A stretch of 64,000 nucleotides of DNA from CAYNND01 sp964528735 (GTDB taxonomy: Bacteria; Patescibacteriota; Minisyncoccia; Phycocordibacterales; UBA2100): NCBI GenBank assembly GCA_964528735.1, contig CAZGUV010000004.1, forward strand, positions 1 to 64,000. Reading direction: 5' to 3'. Below the pieces are notes generated by a model, which saw only the letters and a program-made list of their open reading frames with translations, searched no databases and had not been told where the DNA came from. Each line of letters starts with the position of its first letter. Position 1 is the first letter of the stretch. The position numbers and the translations under genes are program-made. This document shows, one piece after another, positions 17,242-26,724 of the stretch.

Positions 17242-18456
17242 TTAGAGAAGCCTTGCGGCGATAGTCCCGGGAATTTGCTTGAAGGATGCTAAGAGCTCCT
17301 GAGTCCCTTTACCTTCAAAATCGGTAACCGCGTAGCCAATAGTATCGTTTGTCTTGAGTGACTGCCCGACAACGTTTATCTTTCGCTCTGCTAGTTCTTT
17401 GTTGATATGTGCAAGCATGCCTGGCATGTTTTCATGAATGTGCACGATACGTGTCGAACGTGGAGTTCTCTGCATTTGAATATCTGGAAAGTTTACTGAA
17501 AGTGGTGTCACCCCATTGTCTCGATACTCAATAAATCGTGTGCCCACATATTGTCCGATATTATATTGTGCCTCCTCGGTAGAGCCTCCCACATGAGGGG
17601 TAAGTAATACATTCGGCAGCCCCTGTAGAGGCGACTTGAATGTTTCGTCATTCCCCTTCGGCTCAGACGGAAATACATCGACAGCAGCGCCTGCGATGTG
17701 CCCACGACGAAGCACTGTCGCAAGTGCTTCTATATCGACAACATGTCCACGGCTTAGGTTTAGCAAGTAACTTCCCTTTCTCATAATCTTCAACGCGGTT
17801 GCATCGATAAGATTTTTGTTCTCAGCGCGACCATCAACATGCAGGGTCACAATATCAGCCCATTCAAGAAGCGCTTTTTGCGAACGCATGCGCTGCGCAT
17901 TCCCAAGTGCAAGCTTTTCTGCAATATCAAAAAAGGCAACACGCATTCCCAATGCTTCAGCAACCACCGAAAGCTGGGATCCGATATTTCCATACCCGAC
18001 AATACCGAGTTTCTTCCCACGCATCTCAAAGCACCCATTTGCTGATTTATCCCATTCACCTCGATGCGCATCAATGCTCTTGTCTACTGTTTTTCGAAGT
18101 AACATGATTATTTCACCTATCACAAGCTCAACAACAGAGCGAGTGTTCGAATACGGAGCATTAAATACCGCAACACCTCGCTTCGTGCACGCTGGAAGAT
18201 CAATCTGATTAGTACCAATACAAAACGCTCCTATACATTCGAGTGAGTCCGCTGCGTCAATGACCGATTGCGTCACACGCGTCTTAGAACGAATACCGAG
18301 ATACGAAACTCCTTTGATCGCGCGAATGAGGTCTGGTTCGCTCATCGCCTTTTGGTGCGACTCGACATGGAATCCATGCTCAGTCAAAAGCGCTCGCGCG
18401 TCAGCGTGAATGTTTTCGAGAAGGAGGACGCGCTTTTTTGGTACGGCGTTTTTCAT
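17242..18456 (-). CDS. serA: D-3-phosphoglycerate dehydrogenase with ACT domain
   Basis: 404 residues. The NAD-binding motif GKKLGIVGYGNIGSQLSVVAE lies near residue 155, with catalytic residues in the SRGHVVDIEAL and TPHVGGSTEEAQ segments, and a C-terminal ACT domain (RIVHIHENMPGMLAHINKEL, about 335-404) that usually senses serine. First step of the phosphorylated serine pathway. TACCAT lies 8 bases before the ATG (18465-18470), just inside the end of the preceding ligase gene region. Confidence 0.95.
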   Translation of the reverse strand: MKNAVPKKRVLLLENIHADARALLTEHGFHVESHQKAMSEPDLIRAIKGVSYLGIRSKTRVTQSVIDAADSLECIGAFCIGTNQIDLPACTKRGVAVFNAPYSNTRSVVELVIGEIIMLLRKTVDKSIDAHRGEWDKSANGCFEMRGKKLGIVGYGNIGSQLSVVAEALGMRVAFFDIAEKLALGNAQRMRSQKALLEWADIVTLHVDGRAENKNLIDATALKIMRKGSYLLNLSRGHVVDIEALATVLRRGHIAGAAVDVFPSEPKGNDETFKSPLQGLPNVLLTPHVGGSTEEAQYNIGQYVGTRFIEYRDNGVTPLSVNFPDIQMQRTPRSTRIVHIHENMPGMLAHINKELAERKINVVGQSLKTNDTIGYAVTDFEGKGTQELLASFKQIPGTIAARLL

Positions 18457-18473
18457 GAAGTGAAATGGTACTC

Positions 18474-20849
18474 TTAATAATTCTTATTTTCAATCAACTG
18501 TTCGAGCAACTGAACTGGGAAAAGTGGTGGATGTTCTGCGAGCCCTTGATGATACAAAACGGTTGATGCAGTAAGCCCGGGGAGTGTATTGATTTCAATA
18601 ACCATAATATCTCCCGTACGGACATGGAGAAATGCGTCGATGCGGGCATACCCAACGATGCCGACACCTCGCGCAATTGCAGTAACATGTTCGCGCGCGC
18701 GCCGCAGCGCACGTGCAGATACAAGAGATGATGGTGGAGGTGTGATATTTATCCCTGTACCACCTTGAAATTTTTCCTCGACTGACAAAACCTCACCTTC
18801 TGCAATAGTAATACTCGGATTAAGCGCCGAGACGCGACCCGCACTTCCGAGCACTCCTACAGTAACCTCTACCCACCCTGTACGTGACTGATGCTTTATC
18901 CGTGCATCAATAACACGAAGATGATCGCTCTCAACAAATGCTTCAAACAAGACTGCGTTCATCTGTGAAGATGGCATTTCGACGATATCCCTTTGGTTCG
19001 TAAAAGTTCCTTTTGGTACTGAGGTTACTCCATTACGCATACAAGTGATATATGCTTGCAAATCATCTTTTGAAAATAGCCGAACGACTCCCGACGAACA
19101 CCCGTCACCAATCGGCTTTGCAATAATAGTTTTTGAAGTAAGTTCTTTGACAAGGTTGTTCCATACATCTGCGGCAGGATGAGAGAACAGCATTTCTCGC
19201 GCGCGGACTACACCCTCTGTCGTGGTGACTCCATCTATATGTAATGCATTTATACGTCGTGCAGTTTCATATTTATCCATACAAACACGTGATACTGCGC
19301 TCGATGAGCCATTGTATGGAATATTCCTTTTTTCGAGAAGTGCTTGAATAGTGCCATCTTCTCCGGGACCTCCATGAAGTGCAATAAACACAAATTGCGC
19401 AGAAGAAGCGAAATGAGCAAGTGACATCGACTGTGGGAGTTCAGTACTTTCAGTAGCATCTCCTCGGAGGAGTGCGAGCCTCTCCTGTACGCGACGCTCA
19501 AGTCGGACAAGTCGAGCGTGATCTGACTCAGCACGTGCACAATTTCCAAGTATCTCCTCAACAGTATGATTGAGTGAATATGCGTATGGCACCTTCCATA
19601 CCGTATCGTTCCCATCGTAGACAAATAAGGTTGGTGAATATGCGTGTGAGCGTCGAAGCTTGAGCCATACATTAGTACCACTCATGAGTGAAACTTGCCG
19701 CTCAGATGTCGACCCTCCGCACAAAACTGACACTGGTTTCCTCTGGCGCGCCTTCTTCTCTACCTGTTCATCCACCCACTCAATGCCGTACCGTTTACAT
19801 GACTGAGCTACGAGATACCGAAGCGTATCTCGATGCGAAAATCCGACTCGTGACATTTGCTGAAAGAGAAAACTATTCTGCTCCATTCCTGACACAGGAT
19901 TAAAATCTGAAAACCAAATATTTCCATCGGGCATTACCCAACCATCAAACCGTGCGCAGTCCTTCATCCCGAGAAGTGCAAAGAGATGCTCAGCTTGGGT
20001 CTGAATTGTTTCCATTACTTCATTACTGAATCGAGGAGGACAGTGGTATGTCACTTGTCTCGTTGGTAGATACTTTTTTCTAAAATCAAACACTTGGTGC
20101 TCGGCGTAGTCTGTTTCAATTTCTGTGGGCAAGATAGCCACTGGAAGGTTGCATCTGTTCTCTACGATGATCGTAGTAAACTCGACTCCTTCTGCAAATG
20201 GCTCAATTACGACGCGCGTGTCCATACGTTTTGAAAAAAGATGTGCAACTCGCTCAAGTGCTTCGTGCTCATTCTGTACAGAGAAAACTCCAATGCTCGA
20301 ACCGCCAGTTGCAGGCTTTACAATCGCTCGATGTATATTGTGAAGCTTGAAGAACGCACGGATTTTATGCGCATGATCACGTTTGTGTATTTGAAGTACC
20401 AGGGATGGCAATGTGAAAAATCCCCGAGCGCGAATAAACTCATTTGCGTTATGTTTGTCAAATGCCCGTTTGCACGCCTCTGAAGACGAGCCGACAAATG
20501 GTATGTGATGTTTTTCGAGAAGCGCTTGAATTTGCCCATCTTCTCCAAACGGACCATGCATCGCTGGAAACGCGATATCAACTTTTTTTAAAAGCTGTAC
20601 GAGTTGGTGCGTGCTGAGTGCGCGAGCAGTGGTTTTTAGTTTAAAATCAAAATCAGACGGTGTATTTGAATACAGCTGCGATGGCGAGATATGGTATGCC
20701 TGTTTTTTCTGGTCAAAATAGATTGCGACGATTTCTGTGGTATCACTTGCAAGATGATCGAGTACTGAGCGAGCAGAATTGAGTGAAATGCCTCGCTCAA
20801 GCGAAGGACCACCACACAGCACAGCAACTCGATTTTTTATTTTTTTCAC
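18474..20849 (-). CDS. ddl: Double D-alanine-D-alanine ligase (two Ddl copies in one chain)
   Basis: 791 residues, about twice the usual Ddl length. Copy 1 (about 5-345): VAVLCGGPSLERGISLNSA, MHGPFGEDGQIQALLE, GSSSEACKRAFDKH, KPATGGSSIGV and FNPVSGMEQNSF. Copy 2 (about 372-791): VSVLCGGSTSERQVSLMSG, LHGGPGEDGTIQALLE, KPIGDGCSSGV, EINTLPGLTAST. Copy 2 keeps the standard ATP-grasp end; copy 1 is altered there (FNPVSGM for the usual NTLPG). The second copy also has a charged insertion near 440-475. Makes D-Ala-D-Ala for the cell wall. Probable GTG start; sits between serB and serA. Confidence 0.9.
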   Translation of the reverse strand: MKKIKNRVAVLCGGPSLERGISLNSARSVLDHLASDTTEIVAIYFDQKKQAYHISPSQLYSNTPSDFDFKLKTTARALSTHQLVQLLKKVDIAFPAMHGPFGEDGQIQALLEKHHIPFVGSSSEACKRAFDKHNANEFIRARGFFTLPSLVLQIHKRDHAHKIRAFFKLHNIHRAIVKPATGGSSIGVFSVQNEHEALERVAHLFSKRMDTRVVIEPFAEGVEFTTIIVENRCNLPVAILPTEIETDYAEHQVFDFRKKYLPTRQVTYHCPPRFSNEVMETIQTQAEHLFALLGMKDCARFDGWVMPDGNIWFSDFNPVSGMEQNSFLFQQMSRVGFSHRDTLRYLVAQSCKRYGIEWVDEQVEKKARQRKPVSVLCGGSTSERQVSLMSGTNVWLKLRRSHAYSPTLFVYDGNDTVWKVPYAYSLNHTVEEILGNCARAESDHARLVRLERRVQERLALLRGDATESTELPQSMSLAHFASSAQFVFIALHGGPGEDGTIQALLEKRNIPYNGSSSAVSRVCMDKYETARRINALHIDGVTTTEGVVRAREMLFSHPAADVWNNLVKELTSKTIIAKPIGDGCSSGVVRLFSKDDLQAYITCMRNGVTSVPKGTFTNQRDIVEMPSSQMNAVLFEAFVESDHLRVIDARIKHQSRTGWVEVTVGVLGSAGRVSALNPSITIAEGEVLSVEEKFQGGTGINITPPPSSLVSARALRRAREHVTAIARGVGIVGYARIDAFLHVRTGDIMVIEINTLPGLTASTVLYHQGLAEHPPLFPVQLLEQLIENKNY

Positions 20850-20950
20850 AGAAAAAATATTTAAATATAGTAAGTATATAAGTCATTTTATTGCATATAC
20901 ACTCTCTAAGTGTACTTAGAGTTACATTTTTTGCAAATTGTACTCGTGAA

Positions 20951-21613
20951 TTAGCGGATGTACTCGAGCACATCTTTGAACGTGTGCGCACATCGGTCAG
21001 CAAGTGCGCACACTTTTTCACGCCTCGAAAATTCTGTGTATGCAATAAATGTACCGACACCCCCCAGATGCTTTGCCTCGTAATCAGTCATTCCGTCCCC
21101 CACCATGACCGCAGGCTGAGGAAGTTGGAGTGAGAGTATCTGTTGTGCCTTCCCTCCTGTTTTGCAGGTCGGGCGTGTTGTATCTATACCAACGACAGCA
21201 CCATGCTCATCAAAAACAAATTGATTCGCGAAGACGTGCTCTCTCGGGATCTTGAGAGCATCTGAGACTGGGTATATCAGGTCAGTAAAACCACCAGAGA
21301 CAATAAAACATTTATCTGCCTGCATTTCGAAAAAGTCTCGATGTTCTGAAAATGATGGGGAGAGGTGCGTTAGCATCTTTGGCATTACCGCATCTACGTG
21401 TGTCCGGTTGAGTGACACAAGCTCCATGCGACGCCTAAAGCTTTCCTCAAGCGCTATGTCACCTGCCATACCCAAATTGGTAATACTTTGAAACTCAGTG
21501 AGAATCTCGTCGCGTCGAGGATTATTCCGAAGTGCCTCTTCTGCCAAAAGCTCAAACGTCTCTGTATTGACGACGGTACTGTCAAAATCAAAAACGACTG
21601 CCTGAAATTGCAT
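20951..21613 (-). CDS. serB: Phosphoserine phosphatase-like HAD hydrolase
   Basis: 220 residues. HAD motifs: VVFDFDSTVV (motif I, DxDST as in SerB), FIVSGGF (motif II), Lys in KTGGKAQQIL (motif III) and MVGDGMTDYEA (motif IV). The DSTV...E start fits phosphoserine phosphatase, and serA and serC follow downstream, so the last step of serine synthesis is the likely role. The start at MQFQAVVF follows TATGAT with a 7-base spacer (21621-21626); an in-frame ATG 12 bases upstream overlaps the -10. Confidence 0.85.
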   Translation of the reverse strand: MQFQAVVFDFDSTVVNTETFELLAEEALRNNPRRDEILTEFQSITNLGMAGDIALEESFRRRMELVSLNRTHVDAVMPKMLTHLSPSFSEHRDFFEMQADKCFIVSGGFTDLIYPVSDALKIPREHVFANQFVFDEHGAVVGIDTTRPTCKTGGKAQQILSLQLPQPAVMVGDGMTDYEAKHLGGVGTFIAYTEFSRREKVCALADRCAHTFKDVLEYIR

Positions 21614-21654
21614 GGCAGACATCATAGCACTTTTTCCGTGCTACACTACGCACC

Positions 21655-21807
21655 ATGTCTCATGAAGAACTGACTGTTGCACTCTTACCACTACACTTTG
21701 TATTACTCCTCATCATACTATTTACCAGCCCTGAGCATCTCTGGATTTCATTTGGACTCTTCATCGTTCATCTTGCGACAGGAATATTTATATCTACGCG
21801 CGGATAA
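21655..21807 (+). CDS. 50-residue membrane protein
   Basis: Small gene too short for usual filters. It encodes MSHEELTVALLPLHFVLLLI and a second hydrophobic stretch (HLWISFGLFIVHLATGIFI), so two membrane helices with a short polar start. TACACT (21642-21647) ends 7 bases before the ATG, the promoter form seen across the window, and it is divergent from serB. Its last 14 bases overlap the end of the convergent FAD dehydrogenase gene. Function unknown. Confidence 0.65.
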   Translation: MSHEELTVALLPLHFVLLLIILFTSPEHLWISFGLFIVHLATGIFISTRG

Positions 21808-23368
21808 TTGTTTGTTCAATATCTTGTCGCGTACCACCCACCTTTTTCTTCGGATTAAATATGTTCTCTGGATCAAACAGATTTTTTATTGCGACAAAAA
21901 GCCTGTAGGTACGTGGGCCATAGAAATCAGGCACAAATGGCGTGTGGATGATGCCATCACTATGATCAGCTGACATGTGCCCTCCGAGATGCCCGACAAG
22001 CTCGAATGTTACTTCACAAAGCTCAATGATTCGCCCAGGAGTCTTTGCATCAGCCATATCAAAGAGCGGAATAATGCGCAATGCGCCATCGCCGATATGC
22101 CCATGAAAACCATACGATATATTTCGCTCATCGAGTATATGCATGAGTGATGGGACAAGCTCATCAAACTTCTCAATCGGAACAATGATGTCTTCGATGC
22201 AGGGCACTGCGTGCATCGTTCCTTTCACCCCATCTCGCAACACTCGAAAGCTTGAGCGCCGTATCTTCCAGTAATCATCTGCATGCACATCATCCTCGAC
22301 AACATGCGCGGTGATTTTTTTTCGTGCAAGTTCTTCAAGACATTCATACGCAACTTTCTTTGTGTTGTCATGAGTGTCTTCAGAGAATTGAGCAAGAATC
22401 ATCAAATGAGCACTGCCCATTACTTGCTTAATTGCTTGCGTTTCGTTAGGTAGAAATGGCTGCGCATATTCATACGTATTTTTGTCAAACGTCTCACATC
22501 CCTCGGGATGGTGCGCCATAACGGTCATAAGGACCGTCGGAAGTTTTGTAAGGTCTGGGACTGGTACCGCGAGCAACATCTTGTGCTGAGGAAGGGAGAC
22601 GAGCTTCAACACTGCACGAGTCACAATACCCAGTGTCCCCTGCGCTCCTATAAACAGTGCAGCGAGATTGTAGGTCCCATTTTTTATATCATGCACTCGC
22701 TCAAGCCGGTACCCTGTCGAACATTTTGATACCGCTCTCTGTAGTGGGTCTAGACCAGCCTGTGCGCCAAATAGTATATGTCCAAGCTCGCGATACACTG
22801 AACCCTCAAAAGTATCTCGTGTCTGTCGCTCTTGAAACTCTGTATCCGAAACTGTACCAAATTCATATTCATTACCATCACGCAACACTACCCATACTTT
22901 TTCAACGTTATCGATTGTTGCGCCAAACCGAACACTTTTCTCACCAGAAGCGTTGTTTCCAATCATTCCTCCGATGCCACACACGTCCTTTGAGGATGTG
23001 TACGGCGCAAACATCAAACCATGCGCTGCGGCAATTTTCTCGATATCTCGATAGTATGCACCCATGTCTACTTCTGCATGCTTTGTTTCAGGTTTGATGA
23101 TGACCTGATGCATATATTTTTTCAAATCAACCACAATGCCAGATGTGAGAGACCCACCACTCATGCATGTTCCTCCTGCACGCGGAGCAAGGACATAGTT
23201 GCCTGGAGCATTTTTAACAAGTGTGCCGAGCTCCTCTACGGTGCGAGGAAACACAATTGCCTGCGGACGCACCATAAAGACACTCGAGTCACGTGAGGCA
23301 GCAGTTAACTGTTCATTATCGAGCGTATAGTCAAAGTTGTTTGCATCAAGAAACTGTAGGACCTGCAT
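21794..23368 (-). CDS. FAD-linked oxidase, GlcD/D-lactate dehydrogenase-like
   Basis: 524 residues. PCMH-type FAD-binding domain (APRAGGTCMSGGSLTSGIVVDL near residue 60; CGIGGMIGNNASG near 130) and the C-terminal FAD-oxidase domain (GFHGHIGDGALRIIP, GGHMSADHSDGIIHTPF). Such flavoproteins oxidise D-lactate, glycolate or similar 2-hydroxyacids; exact substrate not readable. No Fe-S domain is fused. Start fixed by TAGCAT with 6-base spacing (23375-23380); the upstream in-frame TTG is rejected. Confidence 0.88.
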   Translation of the reverse strand: MQVLQFLDANNFDYTLDNEQLTAASRDSSVFMVRPQAIVFPRTVEELGTLVKNAPGNYVLAPRAGGTCMSGGSLTSGIVVDLKKYMHQVIIKPETKHAEVDMGAYYRDIEKIAAAHGLMFAPYTSSKDVCGIGGMIGNNASGEKSVRFGATIDNVEKVWVVLRDGNEYEFGTVSDTEFQERQTRDTFEGSVYRELGHILFGAQAGLDPLQRAVSKCSTGYRLERVHDIKNGTYNLAALFIGAQGTLGIVTRAVLKLVSLPQHKMLLAVPVPDLTKLPTVLMTVMAHHPEGCETFDKNTYEYAQPFLPNETQAIKQVMGSAHLMILAQFSEDTHDNTKKVAYECLEELARKKITAHVVEDDVHADDYWKIRRSSFRVLRDGVKGTMHAVPCIEDIIVPIEKFDELVPSLMHILDERNISYGFHGHIGDGALRIIPLFDMADAKTPGRIIELCEVTFELVGHLGGHMSADHSDGIIHTPFVPDFYGPRTYRLFVAIKNLFDPENIFNPKKKVGGTRQDIEQTIIRA

Positions 23369-23461
23369 CAAAACATGCTACCACGAAGAAATGAGTATTT
23401 ATGAGTCTTTTTCACAGATACAATACTCGCAACACTGAGCAAAGTATGCAACTATTACCCT

Positions 23462-24796
23462 ATGAGTGACTCGACTGCACGCGTATTTATCCCTGCATTT
23501 CTTGTGATCCACCTTGTACTTGTGGTGTCTTTGTGGACTCTCCATTCTGGAGCTCAGCTCATGTACGGAGAGTACTCCCAACAATTTATTTCTCTAGCAC
23601 TACTCTCAGGCCTTCTCTTACAGTGTGCACTCCTCATACAAGTTGTGCTTGTCGCTCGTATCGATTTTATTGAGCGCTACTTTGGTCACGACAAAATGAA
23701 CAAAGTACACCGAACACTCGGCTACTGCCTGCTTGCAAGCATAGTGATTCACCCCCTCTTTCTGTACCTCGGATATGCCCACGAGGGTGGGTATCTGCAC
23801 TTCGTTACTGCCTGGCCCCACTATGGTTATGCACTCGTCAGTATAGCGCTCATCATTGTAATTGGTGTGAGCTCGCTACGAGTAATCCGGAGCAGGCTTC
23901 CGTATGAGGCCTGGTATTGCATTCATCTACTAACATATCCAGCGATTGCACTATTTTCAATCCACCAGATGAGCAACCCGGTGGTATCAGGTGGCATTGC
24001 AATGGTATATTGGCTGTTACTAAATGGAAGCGTCGCTTCACTCTTTCTGCTCTACCGCTGGGTATACCCACTCTACCTATCATCAAAGCATCAATTTGTA
24101 GTGGAACGATTGGTCCAAGAGGCCCCAGGTGTTACATCACTGTATGTGAGTGGAAAACACCTTGAAACATTCTCATACAAACCAGGTCAATATCTCTACA
24201 TTCGATTTCATGATTCCGCGCATCGTCCATGGGCACAAAAATTCGCACTCATATTCCCTCACCCATTTTCAGTCTCGAAAGCGTACGATGGGAAATCAAT
24301 TCGCTTTTCCATAAAATCACTCGGTGATTTTACCCAAATAGTCCCGACACTCACCATAGGTAGTGCAGTTACTGTCACCGCACCGCTCGGGCGGTTTACT
24401 CAGGACGTTGCAGTAACCGACATGTTCTTGCTCATTGCCGGAGGTATAGGCATCACCCCCCTTCGAGCACTTGCTGAAAGTCTGAATACACAAAATAAGG
24501 ATACTGTTCTTCTTTACAGCGCGCGCACAAAAGCTGATTTAGCACTTGTGAACGAACTAAAAGCATTCGAGCATGTGCGACTAGTGTGCCTCGTCAGCGA
24601 CGCAGCGCCAAGTGATGCGCCCCTCATGCTCTCTGGTATGCTCAACACTGAGCGTCTAAAGGAACTCGTACCTGATTTATTGGATAGAGATGCGTATGTC
24701 TGTGGCCCACCTGCGATGATGGAGAATATAGTACTAAGCCTCCGCGAACATGGTGTTCCTCGCGCACAAATACATTTTGAAAGATTTGGATACTAG
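23462..24796 (+). CDS. Ferric reductase-like membrane flavoprotein
   Basis: 444 residues: about six membrane helices with haem-ligand-like His residues (LGYCLLASIVIHPLFLYLGYAH, YCIHLLTYPAIALFSIHQM), then an FAD domain (YKPGQYLYIRF, HPFSVSK) and an NAD(P) domain (LIAGGIGITPLRAL, YVCGPPAMMENI). This is the ferric reductase/NADPH oxidase fold moving electrons across the membrane. It lacks the 2Fe-2S ferredoxin domain found in some relatives. Divergent from the FAD-linked oxidase; its end overlaps dedA by 4 bases. Confidence 0.88.
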   Translation: MSDSTARVFIPAFLVIHLVLVVSLWTLHSGAQLMYGEYSQQFISLALLSGLLLQCALLIQVVLVARIDFIERYFGHDKMNKVHRTLGYCLLASIVIHPLFLYLGYAHEGGYLHFVTAWPHYGYALVSIALIIVIGVSSLRVIRSRLPYEAWYCIHLLTYPAIALFSIHQMSNPVVSGGIAMVYWLLLNGSVASLFLLYRWVYPLYLSSKHQFVVERLVQEAPGVTSLYVSGKHLETFSYKPGQYLYIRFHDSAHRPWAQKFALIFPHPFSVSKAYDGKSIRFSIKSLGDFTQIVPTLTIGSAVTVTAPLGRFTQDVAVTDMFLLIAGGIGITPLRALAESLNTQNKDTVLLYSARTKADLALVNELKAFEHVRLVCLVSDAAPSDAPLMLSGMLNTERLKELVPDLLDRDAYVCGPPAMMENIVLSLREHGVPRAQIHFERFGY

Positions 24797-25521
24797 ATGA
24801 GCTTACCTTCCTTCCAGAGTTCGTATATTTTCAATAATGCCCACCCAAACAAAATCGCGCCAATAAAATACCAGTTAAACAACATCTTAAGTACCTGCTC
24901 CCCAACAACATACGCAATAGTTCCCCACACTGCATTCCATAACAAAAGTGCAATTGCTGACTCAATCATAAATCGAACGAAGGGATATTGAATTACACCA
25001 GCAGCAGTGGCAGTAAACGATGCAAGTCCAGGATTCCAGAAAGACATGAAGATTGCCTTTGTGCCGTAACTCTCAATCCGCTGTCGTGCGTCATTAATCG
25101 CAGGTTCAAGTCCAAATCGCGAAAGAAGTGTATGCCATCCATACTTTCCAAGGAGGTAGTTCACCATGTATGCACTGTACATACCGATAGAGACGACGAG
25201 CACGGCGATGACTGTATTTGGTATTGAGCCAGCAAGTATCACTGTCAAAAAGATGATAAAGCTCCCAGGGAAATACCAGCCGACAAGCAAAAGCCCCTCA
25301 AGAAACGCGCCTATGATAGAGACCGCAAAACCATACATCTGAATCCACTCCTTCAAGAGCGCAATAAGCACATCAGGGTCTGCAGGAATTCCTACCCAAC
25401 TCAAGAGATATCGAATACCGTACAGAAGCACGAGCACAAAAAGTGGAATGAGGAGAATCTGCCACCACGTTAAATCTTCAATCGAATCTCTTTGTACTTC
25501 GGCAGTTGCGACATCAGACAT
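24793..25521 (-). CDS. DedA family membrane protein
   Basis: 242 residues with a cytoplasmic N-terminus and four to five helices. DedA features are GAFLEGLLLVGWYFPGSFII, LLGKYGWHTLLSRFG and the FMSFWNPGLASFTATAAGV segment, replacing the usual RF(I/V)PxxR region. DedA proteins are linked to undecaprenyl phosphate or phospholipid flipping. TATGCT lies 6 bases before the ATG (25528-25533). Confidence 0.85.
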   Translation of the reverse strand: MSDVATAEVQRDSIEDLTWWQILLIPLFVLVLLYGIRYLLSWVGIPADPDVLIALLKEWIQMYGFAVSIIGAFLEGLLLVGWYFPGSFIIFLTVILAGSIPNTVIAVLVVSIGMYSAYMVNYLLGKYGWHTLLSRFGLEPAINDARQRIESYGTKAIFMSFWNPGLASFTATAAGVIQYPFVRFMIESAIALLLWNAVWGTIAYVVGEQVLKMLFNWYFIGAILFGWALLKIYELWKEGKLI

Positions 25522-25563
25522 GACCAGAGCATACTCTATATCAGCGTATTTGTCTTGTGTGGA

Positions 25564-26724
25564 TTACGAAAAGAGTCGCGACAGTGGATGACGCCGTTTG
25601 CGTATCTGAGATACCACGTAGTGCGCAGCGACTGCAGAGGCAACTTGAGTCCCCGCTCCTGCAATAATCGCATGGGTTTTGCGGATGCGTACATACGGCA
25701 GATACCCCGAACTCAAGGCATACACCTGCGACCAACAGTGCGAGGTGTGAATTCTCTTTAGTGGGAATAAAGTCTTTAGATAGCGATTGAGGGCTCGCTT
25801 ATGCGGCTTGTGTACAGAATCGATATGCGAACTTTCTGTATACACGTCTCCATACCCAAGCAACAACTCAGATTTCTTTGTTGCTTTCACGTAATGATAC
25901 GAGCGAAGACCCGTATCGATGAGCATGTCTCTATCCAGCAATTTTGCATGCCGCAAATCACGCTTTTGGATTGGTTCAGTGATTGCAATACTGGTGATGA
26001 CACGCTCTACATGTGCGTCATCTGTCCACGCGCCACACGCATATATGACATATTGAGCGCGTACTGTACCTGATTGTGTATGGAGTGTAGTACCCTTTCT
26101 GCCCACAACAGGTGAGCCTTCAAAAATACGCACGCGACCGCTCTCAGTGAGTGCGCGAGCGATACCCCTGAGACACACCAAAGGGTTGACTGATAGTCCA
26201 GTACCGAACCGATACCCAAATCGATACGGTGGAAGTGATAGCTCACTATCAAACACATTGTCTGCAATCGGTTGTGCGTAAACACCCATAGCACGCTTTG
26301 CTTTGAATTCTGAATCGAGCACCTTTTTGTCTCTGTGTTTAGAACCCACAAAAAGCACATCGTCGAGCTGCGCTTCGCATGGTATTCGATACTTTTTGAT
26401 GAGGCCATGAATATCTTTGAGTGCTTTATATTGCGCACGCTGGTAGAGCGCCGCATGGGTTGCGCCGACAGACCGCACCAAAGACTTCCATGATGCTGTC
26501 TCAATTTCTGAAACCAACATACCCGCTGAATACCCTGTCGAACCGCTTCCAATCGCATCTTGCTCAAGAACGACGACAGAGCGAATCCCTGCGCGTATCG
26601 CGTAGTGCGCAGCCATAATCCCCGCAATGCCAGCCCCAACAATGACGAGTTCTGCCTCGTGTTCACCATGTAATAACGGATACGATCGCTCGTGTGGATT
26701 ACCCCAGTGAATTTTTTGCCTCAT
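25564..26724 (-). CDS. FAD-dependent oxidoreductase (DAO/DadA type)
   Basis: 386 residues. N-terminal Rossmann motif VIVGAGIAGIMAAHYAIRAGI, the STGYSAGMLVSEIE segment of the DAO superfamily, and the C-terminal GAGTQVASAVAAHYV. Family members oxidise amines or D-amino acids; substrate unknown here. The ATG overlaps the stop of the preceding DUF1295 gene by four bases (ATGA), so it belongs to the DUF2177-DUF1295 operon. Confidence 0.85.
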   Translation of the reverse strand: MRQKIHWGNPHERSYPLLHGEHEAELVIVGAGIAGIMAAHYAIRAGIRSVVVLEQDAIGSGSTGYSAGMLVSEIETASWKSLVRSVGATHAALYQRAQYKALKDIHGLIKKYRIPCEAQLDDVLFVGSKHRDKKVLDSEFKAKRAMGVYAQPIADNVFDSELSLPPYRFGYRFGTGLSVNPLVCLRGIARALTESGRVRIFEGSPVVGRKGTTLHTQSGTVRAQYVIYACGAWTDDAHVERVITSIAITEPIQKRDLRHAKLLDRDMLIDTGLRSYHYVKATKKSELLLGYGDVYTESSHIDSVHKPHKRALNRYLKTLFPLKRIHTSHCWSQVYALSSGYLPYVRIRKTHAIIAGAGTQVASAVAAHYVVSQIRKRRHPLSRLFS

